Shown here: in pieces, positions 1 to 7,987 of the stretch
How the letters are laid out: each line of letters starts with the position of its first letter
How positions within the stretch are numbered: position 1 is the first letter of the stretch
Source: Nitrospiria bacterium
GTDB taxonomy: Bacteria; Nitrospirota; Nitrospiria; Nitrospirales; UBA8639
Length of the DNA stretch: 25,272 nucleotides
Direction of reading: 5' to 3'
NCBI GenBank assembly: GCA_030430725.1
Contig: JAUIKP010000002.1
Span: 1-25,272, forward strand
Translations under genes and position numbers: made by a program
The notes under the pieces: generated by a model
What the model was told of the DNA's origin: nothing
Databases searched by the model: none
The model's input: the letters and a program-made list of their open reading frames with translations, nothing else

Positions 1-275
1 CACCAGGGAAAATCTTTGGCAGAATCGGATTTGCATGGGCTGTGGCACCGGGTTCTCCCGTATCGCCAAAGAAACGGGGCAACCGTTCCGGAGATGAGCA
101 AGGCGAGGAGTCCAAAGATCGGCCAGGAAAGAGAGGCGTCTCCTGACTGAAGGGGAATGGGAAATAAAGTCAAATCGTGGGGAAGAGGTTGGTCAGATAA
201 GACCATACCCAGAGGAGGCAGTCCAAGAAGCAAACAAATAAGAATGCTGCCGTTGATGACTTTTGTGGAAGACAT
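1..275 (-). CDS. Partial hypothetical membrane protein (C-terminus outside window)
   Basis: An open frame runs from an ATG at 275-273 to the left edge without a stop (91 codons visible). An in-frame TAA lies just upstream (299-297), so the ATG is the only reasonable start, although no Shine-Dalgarno sequence precedes it. The translation has an N-terminal hydrophobic stretch (about residues 6-26, signal peptide or membrane anchor), a polar segment, then a second hydrophobic helix (about 54-73), followed by a basic, Cys-containing tail (WRYGRTRCHSPCKSD). This is the pattern of a small membrane protein with a short exported loop. I do not recognise the family. Direction agrees with the next four genes on the minus strand. 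Confidence 0.5.
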   Translation of the reverse strand, partial: MSSTKVINGSILICLLLGLPPLGMVLSDQPLPHDLTLFPIPLQSGDASLSWPIFGLLALLISGTVAPFLWRYGRTRCHSPCKSDSAKDFPW

Positions 276-422
276 GGGAGTGAAAAAAACAGATATTTAT
301 GCGTAGAGATCGAAGGCACACATGAAGCCTTGGTTCAGCTTAAACCAGACCGGCCTCCTGCGCCAACGGTAAAGAATCTTGGTCAGGAGGGACTGGCATC
401 GGTGAGACCCGGCTGAACTCTT

Positions 423-734
423 TTATTGTCTTTCCAGCCCACATTTCCAGCATGAGGTGAATTCTTTCTGATGCAATTCCCCGCATCCGGAACAGGTCCA
501 TTGCGTTGTTTCCAGAGGTTTAGCCTGCTCCCAGTCTTTGAGTAAAGTCCGGGCGCGATCAAAATCCTCGTCTTTCAGCACCCACAGTTCCGGGAAGACT
601 TCAACAAACGGGACTTCCCCGCCCAGCATCGCTGAGCGTTGATTCTTGATCGTGACCGGTATCCGGGCCTGATCCAACAGTTCTTTTCGTGTTTCCACGT
701 CGACGAGGCTTTGCGAGACGTACAGTTTTTTCAT
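423..734 (-). CDS. DUF2007-type putative signal-transducing protein with C-terminal zinc ribbon
   Basis: 103 residues. The N-terminal two thirds (1-72) have the DUF2007 (PF09413) look: a first strand LYVSQSLVDVE, a helix, a hydrophobic segment with VPFVEVFPELWVLKDED and a helix ending in LLKDWE. This domain is ferredoxin-like and found in small proteins of unknown, presumed regulatory role. The C-terminus adds a Cys4 zinc ribbon: C81-x2-C84 and C95-x2-C98, with CWKCG typical of rubredoxin-like knuckles. The start at 734 has an AGG-containing ribosome site nine bases upstream. It is followed leftward by the partial membrane gene after about 150 bases. No function can be assigned beyond probable metal-dependent protein or nucleic-acid contacts. 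Confidence 0.75.
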   Translation of the reverse strand: MKKLYVSQSLVDVETRKELLDQARIPVTIKNQRSAMLGGEVPFVEVFPELWVLKDEDFDRARTLLKDWEQAKPLETTQWTCSGCGELHQKEFTSCWKCGLERQ

Positions 735-1353
735 GGTTTACCTACACGATGGTGGATGTGAGACCCTACTCAAGTGAGAATATCCCATTGGCCAAACCTT
801 TATGTTGGCCTCATTCAGAGGGTTGCACAAGCACCCCATTACATATCAATGAGATTATCAATAAGATACCATGTCATGGTGGGGTCTCGAAGGGTCGGGC
901 GTTACTTTTTTATGGTGCAAAGCCCCCAAGTCAGTTTGGAAGTTCATTCCTTTCCAGGATTTTCGTCACTACCTATGGAAGTAGCGATAAGAAGGATGCT
1001 GGAGGGGATCGTTGATTTCTTCCGGGCCATCAATTATTCCCGTTCCTATTCTGGAACCTCAGGAAAGCTCCCTCAATCTTAAAATCACACACGATCGGGT
1101 ACACTGTGTGCCATCTCAGGTTAAAACGTCCCGAAAAAATGCGGAAGGAAAAGTGGTTTTCTAAGGGTTTAAGGACGCAACCCAAAAGAACCCCAATAAG
1201 TCGGGAGGTTTGTTAAACCATAGGGAAGGTTGTTCTCGAGAAAATCCAAACAGGAGCTCGTCGGCGGTCGGGAGTGTCTTGAATTTTTAAAAGCAAGTCG
1301 CAGAAAATCCGGCGCTTACCATTGACTTGGCTCCGGTTTTGGAGTGAGAGGTT
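735..1353. other. Intergenic region, no gene seen
   Basis: About 620 bases between the DUF2007 gene and the response-regulator stop codon. Open frames here on the plus strand have no family resemblance, no ribosome sites and low-complexity translations. I found no sigma-54 element, convincing rho-independent terminator or RNA gene. The DUF2007 gene must have its promoter here. Confidence 0.5.
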
Positions 1354-2712
1354 CTACACCTCAATCCCATATTCCTTGATTTTATATTGGAGTGATCTCA
1401 CACTAATCCCCAGGAGTTTTGCAGCCTGCTCACGATGATGGGTAACTTCCACGAGCGTTCGGCGGATGACTTCCCGTTCAATGTCTTCGAGAGGGGTTCC
1501 AAGGGAGATCACCATCCTGCTTCCGGGATTGACACTCGTTCGAATTTCTTCTGGAAGATGATCGGGCTGAATAGCGTGCTCCTTCACCGTCACGACCAGA
1601 CGTTCAATAACATTCCGGAGTTGACGGATGTTACCCGGCCAGTGGTACTGAACCAGAAATCTCAGGGAGGCGGGAGAGAGGGTTTTAAGTGCAATCCGGT
1701 GCTTCTGGGCAAATTCCTTAAGAAAGAAGTCGAGCAGAACGGGGATATCCTCACGACGCTCTCTCAGGGGCGGAAGATGAATCGGCACCACATTGATGCG
1801 ATAAAAAAGATCTTCGCGGAATTGTCCGGTTTCGACCAACTGCGGCAAATTGCGGTTGGTGGCGGCAATAATCCGGGTATTGACGGTGATCAGGTTTTTC
1901 CCTCCCAGTCGCCGGAATTCACCAGTCTCTAAGACCCGCAGAAAATCCACTTGGGCTTTTAAGGGAAGTTCGCCTAACTCATCAAGAAAGAGGGTTCCCT
2001 CATCGGCCATCTCAAATCGACCGGGCTTGGTTCCAACCGCCCCGGAAAATGCCCCTTTTTCATATCCAAATAATTCGCTTTCGAAAAGAGACTCTGGAAG
2101 GGCACCACAATTCATCGTGATAAATGGGCCATTGGACCGCTGGCTTTGTTGATGAATGGCACGTGCCACCAATTCTTTTCCTGTTCCGCTCTCCCCACCG
2201 ATTAAAATCGTGACATCATTTTTGGCAACCATTCCAATAACATGGTGTATTCGACGCATCGCTTCACTTTCGCCGATCATCTCCTCGATACGATTTCGTG
2301 TCTCGAGTTGGCGACGCAAATCCTGATTTTCGGCGGCAAGCCTGTGGCGCTCCAGGGCCTTTTCCACCACAATGGAGAATCGTTCGCGGTCGATAGGCTT
2401 GGTGAGAAAATCGTAAGCTCCCAGCCGCATGGCTTCCACAGCTGTCTCAATAGAACCATAGGCCGTGAGGACGATGATTTCCGTGGCAGGCCAATGAGAT
2501 TTTATTTGAGGAACGAGGGCTATGCCTCCGATACCGGGCATTTTTACATCCGTGATGAGAAGGTCACTGGGCGACTCATTCATGAGGGCCAGCGCGGATT
2601 CCGCACAGTCGGCGGCTCTGGCGAAGTAACCTGCCTTTTCCAGTATCGTCACTAATGCATTACGAATATTAATTTCGTCATCGACAACCAGAATGCGAGT
2701 TTCTTGTTTCAC
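1354..2712 (-). CDS. Sigma-54-dependent response regulator (NtrC/AtoC family)
   Basis: Transcription activator that, when phosphorylated, drives open-complex formation by sigma-54 RNA polymerase. I chose the GTG at 2712, giving 452 residues (MKQETRILVVDDE...), because GGAGG lies just upstream and the GTG overlaps the kinase stop (GTGTGA); an in-frame ATG at 2748 would add 12 unlikely residues. Numbering from the GTG: receiver domain with acidic pair D11-D12, phospho-acceptor D55 (LLITDVKMPG), T83 and K105. AAA+ domain: Walker A GGESGTGKE (172-180), Walker B GTLFLDE (239-245), and the sigma-54 contact loop at 220-225, reading GAFSGA rather than GAFTGA. A Fis-type helix-turn-helix closes the protein (about 427-450, AAKLLGISVRSLQYKIKEYG). 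Co-transcribed with the sensor kinase; likely acts on the intergenic palindromes and sigma-54 promoters at 4.9-5.4 kb (inference). Confidence 0.93.
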   Translation of the reverse strand: MKQETRILVVDDEINIRNALVTILEKAGYFARAADCAESALALMNESPSDLLITDVKMPGIGGIALVPQIKSHWPATEIIVLTAYGSIETAVEAMRLGAYDFLTKPIDRERFSIVVEKALERHRLAAENQDLRRQLETRNRIEEMIGESEAMRRIHHVIGMVAKNDVTILIGGESGTGKELVARAIHQQSQRSNGPFITMNCGALPESLFESELFGYEKGAFSGAVGTKPGRFEMADEGTLFLDELGELPLKAQVDFLRVLETGEFRRLGGKNLITVNTRIIAATNRNLPQLVETGQFREDLFYRINVVPIHLPPLRERREDIPVLLDFFLKEFAQKHRIALKTLSPASLRFLVQYHWPGNIRQLRNVIERLVVTVKEHAIQPDHLPEEIRTSVNPGSRMVISLGTPLEDIEREVIRRTLVEVTHHREQAAKLLGISVRSLQYKIKEYGIEV

Positions 2713-4106
2713 ACATCCTCCACGGGGAGGGGCTGGGCATTCACACACACGGGTAAACTCAATGTGACCGAGGTGCCATTGCCGGGAAGAGCGGACACGT
2801 CAATTCGACCTCCATGATTTTGTAATATTCGATGCGCCACGGCAAGGCCAAGACCGGTCCCGGTTTCTTTTGTTGTGTAAAAAGGGTCGAAGATATGGAC
2901 AAGCGCTTGGGGATCAATTCCTTGTCCGGTATCGTGAACCGCAATTTCTACCCAGCGCCGCTCCTGTCGTGCGCGTTCCTGGACGATAATACGGCAGATC
3001 CCGCCTACCGACATGGCCTGAAACGCATTAATCACGATATTGATCAGAGCCTGTGCGATCTGTGTTTCATCACCCTGAACATCCGGAAGGCTCGTGGGTA
3101 CGGAAACCTGAAGCTTTTGTTTTCTGTCCTCGGCTTCAAGTTGTAATAACTGCGTGACATGCGATACGAGCGACTGAATGTTGACTTCCTGAAATTGTGA
3201 AGGCCGTGATTGTGCATATCGCATAATATTATCCAAAATAGCCGACAGCCGACTTAATTCGCTGTTCAGTACTTTGAAATAGTCATTGGCCCGACTGGAC
3301 AAGTCGGTTGTTTCTCGGAGTTCTTCTTCAAGTAAATGAAGATTGAGATCCAGGGCGCTGAGAGGATTGCGAAGTTCATGGGCGACACCGGCTGACAACG
3401 TATGCAGTGCAGTCAGCCGTTGGGCTTCGTTCACCTGTTTTTCGAGAGCTAGCCACTCTGTGACATCGTGTAGTTGAAAAATCATTCCTGCCGGTTTGCC
3501 ATTATCTCCCGTCAAGTCAACACTACTAATACGGATCGTCCGTACCTCTCCATTTTGGGAATCGAAGGTAATCTCCTTGGAATGCATGGATCCGCCATGA
3601 TGCAGGATTTGGGCAAGGAGTACCTGAATGGGATGCCCTTCTCCGAACACCACATCGTAATGCTTGCCCAATAGAGAAGCCGCAGGGCGCTCAAGAATGG
3701 TTTCAGCGGTTGGATTGGCTGCGGTTATAACCCCATCTTCACTGACCGTCAACACTCCAGTCGGGATACTTTCCAATATGTGCCGGGCTAGCCCTTTGAC
3801 CTCTTCAAGATTTTGTTTGGTGTTGGCGTAATGCAGATAGGTGACGACTGCAGAAATGCCAACCCCACCGACGATAAAGAGTAGAAGTGTAATGGCGATC
3901 AAATCCCGCCGGGATTGTCCGACCGCGGCATTTAATTCCGAGGATACCGTCTTGCCTTCTGTGAGGCCAACCATCACCATACTCTGATGCTCTAGACTGA
4001 AGATCAAGAGCACTCCAACCACTACCCCCACAATAATAAGAATGGGCACGATTTGACGAATGAGCAGATTGTGGAAAAGCGGTGTTTCAGGATGAGGACG
4101 GAACAT
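2709..4106 (-). CDS. Membrane-bound PAS sensor histidine kinase (NtrB/ZraS type)
   Basis: 465 residues. Two transmembrane helices (about 17-37 and 69-90) flank a short periplasmic loop of only about 30 residues. A PAS domain (about 104-215, with ESIPTGVLTVSEDGVITAANP) follows. The HisKA domain carries the phospho-acceptor H243 (AGVAHELRNPLSALD), and the HATPase domain carries the N-box around N360, the G1 box DTGQGI (392-397), the F box IFDPFYTTK and the G2 box TGTGLGL. This order is typical of partners of sigma-54 regulators. Its stop overlaps the regulator GTG start, so the two are translationally coupled. The tiny periplasmic loop suggests sensing in the membrane or by the PAS domain rather than by a large exported domain. 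Ligand unknown. The start has no strong ribosome site. Confidence 0.92.
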   Translation of the reverse strand: MFRPHPETPLFHNLLIRQIVPILIIVGVVVGVLLIFSLEHQSMVMVGLTEGKTVSSELNAAVGQSRRDLIAITLLLFIVGGVGISAVVTYLHYANTKQNLEEVKGLARHILESIPTGVLTVSEDGVITAANPTAETILERPAASLLGKHYDVVFGEGHPIQVLLAQILHHGGSMHSKEITFDSQNGEVRTIRISSVDLTGDNGKPAGMIFQLHDVTEWLALEKQVNEAQRLTALHTLSAGVAHELRNPLSALDLNLHLLEEELRETTDLSSRANDYFKVLNSELSRLSAILDNIMRYAQSRPSQFQEVNIQSLVSHVTQLLQLEAEDRKQKLQVSVPTSLPDVQGDETQIAQALINIVINAFQAMSVGGICRIIVQERARQERRWVEIAVHDTGQGIDPQALVHIFDPFYTTKETGTGLGLAVAHRILQNHGGRIDVSALPGNGTSVTLSLPVCVNAQPLPVEDV

Positions 4107-4410
4107 TGCTTGGCTCTGGGTTTTACGAATTCCTCTCGAAAACAGTAGGAAGTACAGATTGTTTCTCTCCTATTACCATAGGCGAAGAAAGGGAGATGGT
4201 GCAATGTCCGGCATTCGGTTCACCATGGTTCAATCGAAATAAGGCGTTCAAACTATTTCGGCGGACATGCCCTGTTATTTGAAAAAGTTCCTCTACGGCC
4301 GGGGAATGTTGTGGGCACATCTCACTTCTCAGAATGATCTCGGCGCGGTCATGACGTCTTCCAGGGGTACCTATCCATCCATTCTGTTTATTAAGGCCTG
4401 TTTTAAGATT

Positions 4411-4424
4411 TGCACAAATGTGCA
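4411..4424. repeat. Palindrome TGCACA-AA-TGTGCA
   Basis: Perfect 6+6 inverted repeat with a two-base centre in AT-rich sequence, about 300 bases upstream of the kinase start. It resembles a dimeric regulator operator and is similar in its TGCA ends to the palindromes at 5050 and 5147, but the half-site (TGCACA) differs. It may be a binding site of another regulator. Confidence 0.45.
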
Positions 4425-4682
4425 TATTTTTAATTTTACACACATGGTGAGTACCGTGAAGAAAAGATTCCCCCATTCACTATGTTGCTCGCATAGGGTA
4501 TCTTTCCGAAATTTTTAATACGAGAGGACGTCCGGATTTTGAACGGTGTGGAGAGGATCGAGGCCATAGCTGCATCGTGAATATGGGAAATACACCGATG
4601 ATGTTTCATCCCTAACCGATAAGTTTTCTGTAAGAGTAGGGGGTGTGATTAGCATAGATCTATGCGTAGTCCGGACATGATA

Positions 4683-4773
4683 TCTCCAAAATTTTTTGTC
4701 CTAAATTTGGAGACACAAGGGAATTTCCGAAAATCCCTATGAAGCATTTTCAAATCTGGAATTCCAGAATTTG
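4683..4773. other. Cluster of three inverted repeats (structured RNA or operator candidate)
   Basis: Three consecutive hairpin-forming elements lie within 91 bases: TCTCCAAA (4683-4690) with TTTGGAGA (4706-4713); AGGGA...TCCCT (4718-4738) with inner TTT/AAA pairs; and a 12-base perfect palindrome CTGGAATTCCAG (4756-4767) flanked by CAAAT/ATTTG, one base bulged (4751-4773). They lie downstream of the minus-strand sigma-54 candidate at 4929-4944, so a transcript from it would fold here. No T-run follows any of them, so they are not ordinary terminators. Confidence 0.4.
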
Positions 4774-4928
4774 GGCGAAAGGGTGGTAAGAAAAATTGGC
4801 TCGGCCTCTTCACGAAATCCTGAATGCACGTGGTCAGGTGTCCGAGGTGTGTGAAGTCCAATCCCTATTCCTGCCTGTTACTGCCTCGCCTGGTTGTGGG
4901 CATGCCTCTTTTTGAAAGATATGGCCAG

Positions 4929-4944
4929 AGCAATGGACAGGCCA
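4929..4944 (-). promoter_or_regulatory. Sigma-54 (-24/-12) promoter candidate, leftward
   Basis: On the minus strand the sequence reads TGGCCTGTCCATTGCT, matching TGGCACG-N4-TTGCW at every position except the AC after TGGC, with exact GG/GC spacing. Transcription would start near 4918 and run toward the kinase/regulator pair about 0.8 kb away. The palindromes centred at 5056 and 5153 would lie near -138 and -235, normal distances for upstream activator sites. Confidence 0.55.
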
Positions 4945-5048
4945 AAGGCTACAGGAGGCATCGCTCGTCGCTTAATGAAGGAGAGCTGAGATTTTCCCCA
5001 TGTTTGACGAATTGAATGGATTTTAGTCGCCTATTCAGCAGGGGATTT

Positions 5049-5063
5049 ATGCAAAATTTGCAT
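5049..5063. promoter_or_regulatory. Upstream activator site candidate 1 (TGCAA-N3-TTGCA)
   Basis: ATGCAAAATTTGCAT is a perfect odd palindrome with 7-base arms. The core TGCAA-N3-TTGCA (5050-5062) recurs at 5147-5159 and 5421-5433. It sits between the two opposed sigma-54 candidates, so a Fis-HTH response regulator binding here could serve both directions. Assignment to the neighbouring regulator is inference. Confidence 0.5.
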
Positions 5064-5146
5064 CAGGAAGTTCGGCTTGCGGGAAATGTATGTTGAAAAG
5101 CCTTTAATCTTTAGAGAGTTCTGATATTTAGGCATAAACATGGATG

Positions 5147-5159
5147 TGCAAATTTTGCA
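5147..5159. promoter_or_regulatory. Upstream activator site candidate 2 (TGCAA-N3-TTGCA)
   Basis: TGCAAATTTTGCA is a perfect 13-base palindrome, centre-to-centre 97 bases from the site at 5050-5062. It lies about 175 bases upstream of the predicted start for the plus-strand sigma-54 candidate at 5302-5317. Confidence 0.5.
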
Positions 5160-5301
5160 TCATTACCAAGGTGGGTTTTCAGAAAAGTTGAGTCTACATG
5201 GGGCAAAGGTTCAGGGTTTTTTGCGTCAATGGCGATGTGGACAACGTCTATCGTAGTCATTTTGCTCGAAATGCCATCGGCAGGAGCAGGCCCTTTCCTA
5301 C

Positions 5302-5317
5302 TGGCGAAAGCCTTGCT
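5302..5317 (+). promoter_or_regulatory. Sigma-54 (-24/-12) promoter candidate, toward the hyf operon
   Basis: TGGCGAAAGCCTTGCT keeps TGGC and TTGCT at the exact 11-base register of the sigma-54 consensus. The predicted start is near 5328, about 620 bases before hyfB. No equally good element was seen nearer to hyfB. The two palindromes upstream are at about -175 and -272. Confidence 0.55.
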
Positions 5318-5393
5318 GGAACATTGTATTTATCTGAAAGGCAAATCATCTCTATTGGTGTGTTGACCGGGCTGGAAATGTGTCGCACGTCAG

Positions 5394-5410
5394 CTAGATG
5401 AATTATCTAG
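5394..5410. repeat. Inverted repeat CTAGAT-N5-ATCTAG
   Basis: Perfect 6+6 inverted repeat with a GAATT spacer in the presumed hyf leader, nine bases upstream of the palindrome at 5419-5435. It could be an operator or part of an RNA fold. Confidence 0.35.
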
Positions 5411-5418
5411 ACCTAAGA

Positions 5419-5435
5419 CCTGCAAGGTTTGCAGG
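5419..5435. repeat. Third TGCAA-N3-TTGCA palindrome, extended
   Basis: CCTGCAAGGTTTGCAGG has perfect 7-base arms around GGT. The core at 5421-5433 is the same TGCAA-N3-TTGCA pattern as the sites at 5050 and 5147, but it lies about 100 bases downstream of the predicted plus-strand start, where a bound regulator could act from below or repress. Confidence 0.45.
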
Positions 5436-5947
5436 CGTGATACCGAGATACCTTGTTTCCTTGGAATTCCTAGACTGATTTCCAGCTATCTCTAGGGCCT
5501 TTTGCCGGTGTTACGAAGAACCTTGGACCAAGAACAGAATACATGTTCAGGGTATAGCTTTTGCACAGACAATGGATGTGTGCATGAAAGCCAATACACC
5601 ATAAGAGAATTTGCGGGAACGGTTAAACAGATACTTGTGAGAATGGCAATCTTCAGCTCAGGCAATCAGCATTTTGTTTCTTTCCTAGCCTGGACATTTT
5701 CCCAATCCCTAATAATTTTACGCGCGGGTCAGGCATTCAAGGAAAACTGAATTCCTTTGCCCACAAGAAAGCTGTTCACGAAGAAATCCGGTGTTTTCTC
5801 TTCTAATCATGTGTCTCTTTATGCCGTAGTCATGAAACGTTCTTCTGAACAACATTTGATATTTCTGTTCTCTCAATCAGTAAGGCCGATTGTCTTGCCA
5901 CCTCCGCTTACTCGTTTGGTAAATGAAAGGGACACCGAAAGCAAGGC

Positions 5948-7978
5948 ATGACGATACTTCTGTTCCTGGTTCTGCTGTTGGCCTATGTGTCTGGAATGCT
6001 TCTTCCGCTCTGCTTTCCAGGTCGACCGCATATTCAGAATGTAATTGCGCATGGATCAGCTTCCGTGGCCTGCGGCATGGGAATAGTCCTTGGTCTGGTC
6101 GGGCTCTTGGCCTCTGAGCCGCTGGTTTGGTTCCTGCCGTCTTCTATTCCTCTTCTGACGTTTTCTCTCCGGCTCGATGCCCTGAGTGCTTTTTTTGTCT
6201 TGACGATTTCCCTGGTGGGATTGGCGGTATCCGTTTTTGCCAGTGGCTACGTCCGGGAATTTTACGGACGAATTCCTGTCAGTCTCCTCGGCTTTCTCTA
6301 TAACGGGTTTCTTCTGTCCATGTTGTTGGTTGTCATGGCGGATAATGCCTTTTTCTTTTTAATTGTCTGGGAATTGATGTCCCTCCTCTCATATTTTCTT
6401 GTGGTATCGGAGCATGAAAAGCCGGACGTCCGCTTTGCCGGATTATTTTATTTAATTATGACCCATGTGGGCACGGCATTTATTCTGGTGACATTTCTCA
6501 TGTTTTACCAGGAGACGGGCTCGTTTGCCTTTGAGGCTTTTAGAAGCGCCGACCAATCCCTGCCAGAAGGATTGCGGACCCTGGTCTTTTGGACAGCCCT
6601 CATCGGTTTAGGAACCAAAGCGGGCATTGTGCCACTTCATGTCTGGTTGCCCTATGCCCATCCCGCCGCACCATCTCATGTCTCCGCGCTGATGTCGGGT
6701 GTCATGATTAAAACGGCGATTTATGGCCTCCTTCGCGTATATTTTGATTTTCTTGGCGGGCCGTTTCCCTGGTGGTGGGGATTTGTGGTCTTGTTGGTGG
6801 GCACGGTGTCGGCGCTTCTCGGGGTCATGTATGCGTTGATGGAGCATGACCTGAAGAGTCTTTTAGCTTTTCACAGCGTCGAAAACATCGGCATTATATT
6901 AATGGGAATTGGAACAGGCATGGTGTTCTATGCCTATGACATGCCCCATCTGGCAGCGTTGGGAATCATCGCCGGGCTGTACCACACGATCAATCACGCG
7001 GTGTTTAAGGCTTTGCTCTTTATGGGCGCAGGTTCACTCCTGTATGCCACCCACACCCGGAACATGGAAGAATATGGGGGCCTCCTTCGACGGATGCCCT
7101 GGACCGGCCTGTTTTTCTTAATTGGGGCCGTTTCCATTTCCGCTCTCCCACCGACGAATGGATTTGTCAGTGAATGGCTGGTGTTTCAGGGGCTCTTTTT
7201 AAGCCTGGAACTCCCCTCTCTGTTTTTGAAATTCATGCTTCCCATCGCTGCGGCCCTGCTTGCGCTTACCGGCGCGTTGGCTCTTGCGTGTTTTGTCAAG
7301 GCGTTTGGCATTTCATTCCTGGCCCTTCCGCGAAGCTCCCACGCACGAAAAGCTCTAGAGGTTCCTGTCCCTATGCGCGTCGGGATGGGATTCCTGGCCG
7401 GCCTTTGTCTGGTTTTAGGATTGGGCCCCGCAGTCGTGGTGCCCCTCCTTGATCGGGTGAGTGAACCCTTTGCGGGGATATCAATTGCCGGGAGGGTGTT
7501 TGAAATGGGTGGTTGGACACTCGCACCGGTGAGCGGAGCGTTTTCAAGTCTTTCCACTCCAGTTCTGGCCATTATTTTGGCCGGTCTCACAGGATTGGGA
7601 TGGGGGCTCGCCTATGTTCTGGGAGGGAAGGGGAAAACGCGGTTTTATAAAACATGGGGGTGTGGGTTGAATGTGACCGCACGAATGGAATACACCGCGA
7701 CCGGTTTCGTTCAGCCCATTAAACGGGTGTTTAGCACCATTTATCAACCGACGGTCAAGCTCGAAACAGAATTTCTTGAAGAATCGCATTATTTCGCCAA
7801 GCGGAGACATTTCGAATTCTCCATCGAACCCATTTTTCTCAAGTATTTGTATCATCCGATCCTGGATTTTTTTTCAACTCTGGCTGATCGTTCTCGTGTG
7901 ATCCAAGGCGGGAATTTGTCTTTGTACCTGGCCTACATTTTTATGACGTTGGTGTTTTTATTGATGGTGATGGGATAG
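5948..7978 (+). CDS. hyfB: Hydrogenase-4-like membrane subunit HyfB (antiporter type)
   Basis: 676 residues, close to E. coli HyfB/HycC length. A multi-spanning Mrp/NuoL-type ion-translocating subunit of group 4 hydrogenase-like complexes. Visible hallmarks are the channel glutamate E142 (VWELMSLLSYFLV), the helix-7 lysine K224 in GTKAGIVPLHVWLPYAHPAA, a second buried lysine near 255, HSVENIGIILMG, and YHTINHAVFKALLFMGAGS with the conserved His and Lys. The C-terminal region after about 560 includes a long amphipathic stretch and a last helix, as in HyfB. The start codon follows a weak AAGG; an in-frame stop nearby upstream supports the choice. It is first in the operon hyfB-C-E-F-F-G-I; hyfC begins ten bases after its TAG stop. 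hyfA, which precedes hyfB in E. coli, is absent. Confidence 0.9.
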   Translation: MTILLFLVLLLAYVSGMLLPLCFPGRPHIQNVIAHGSASVACGMGIVLGLVGLLASEPLVWFLPSSIPLLTFSLRLDALSAFFVLTISLVGLAVSVFASGYVREFYGRIPVSLLGFLYNGFLLSMLLVVMADNAFFFLIVWELMSLLSYFLVVSEHEKPDVRFAGLFYLIMTHVGTAFILVTFLMFYQETGSFAFEAFRSADQSLPEGLRTLVFWTALIGLGTKAGIVPLHVWLPYAHPAAPSHVSALMSGVMIKTAIYGLLRVYFDFLGGPFPWWWGFVVLLVGTVSALLGVMYALMEHDLKSLLAFHSVENIGIILMGIGTGMVFYAYDMPHLAALGIIAGLYHTINHAVFKALLFMGAGSLLYATHTRNMEEYGGLLRRMPWTGLFFLIGAVSISALPPTNGFVSEWLVFQGLFLSLELPSLFLKFMLPIAAALLALTGALALACFVKAFGISFLALPRSSHARKALEVPVPMRVGMGFLAGLCLVLGLGPAVVVPLLDRVSEPFAGISIAGRVFEMGGWTLAPVSGAFSSLSTPVLAIILAGLTGLGWGLAYVLGGKGKTRFYKTWGCGLNVTARMEYTATGFVQPIKRVFSTIYQPTVKLETEFLEESHYFAKRRHFEFSIEPIFLKYLYHPILDFFSTLADRSRVIQGGNLSLYLAYIFMTLVFLLMVMG

Positions 7979-7987
7979 AGCGTACTC

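Larger units (their letters stand above)
4107..5947. promoter_or_regulatory. Long divergent intergenic region with regulatory elements
   Basis: About 1.84 kb between the divergent kinase gene and hyfB. Open frames up to about 117 codons exist on both strands, but none has a ribosome site plus family-like sequence, so I call no protein here. The region is AT-richer than its flanks and rich in inverted repeats (listed separately), and contains opposed sigma-54-like promoters. If those promoters are used, the leaders are about 0.8 kb (kinase side) and 0.6 kb (hyf side), which leaves room for small RNAs or unrecognised small genes. Confidence 0.6.

Noticed and set aside
689..1082. Plus-strand frames of about 100 codons opposite and beyond the DUF2007 gene
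   Set aside because: One overlaps the start of a recognisable gene on the other strand; none has a family-like composition or ribosome site.
4123..4476. 117-codon minus-strand frame between kinase and intergenic repeats
   Set aside because: No ribosome site and no domain-like sequence; it also overlaps the palindrome at 4411-4424.
5641..5660. Another sigma-54 element around TGGCAATCTTCAGCTC
   Set aside because: The GG-GC spacing is one base short and the -12 element lacks TTGC.
5198..5750. Small plus-strand frames of 67 and 82 codons in the hyf leader
   Set aside because: No plausible ribosome sites; the first overlaps the sigma-54 candidate at 5302-5317, and translations look random. A small RNA remains possible.
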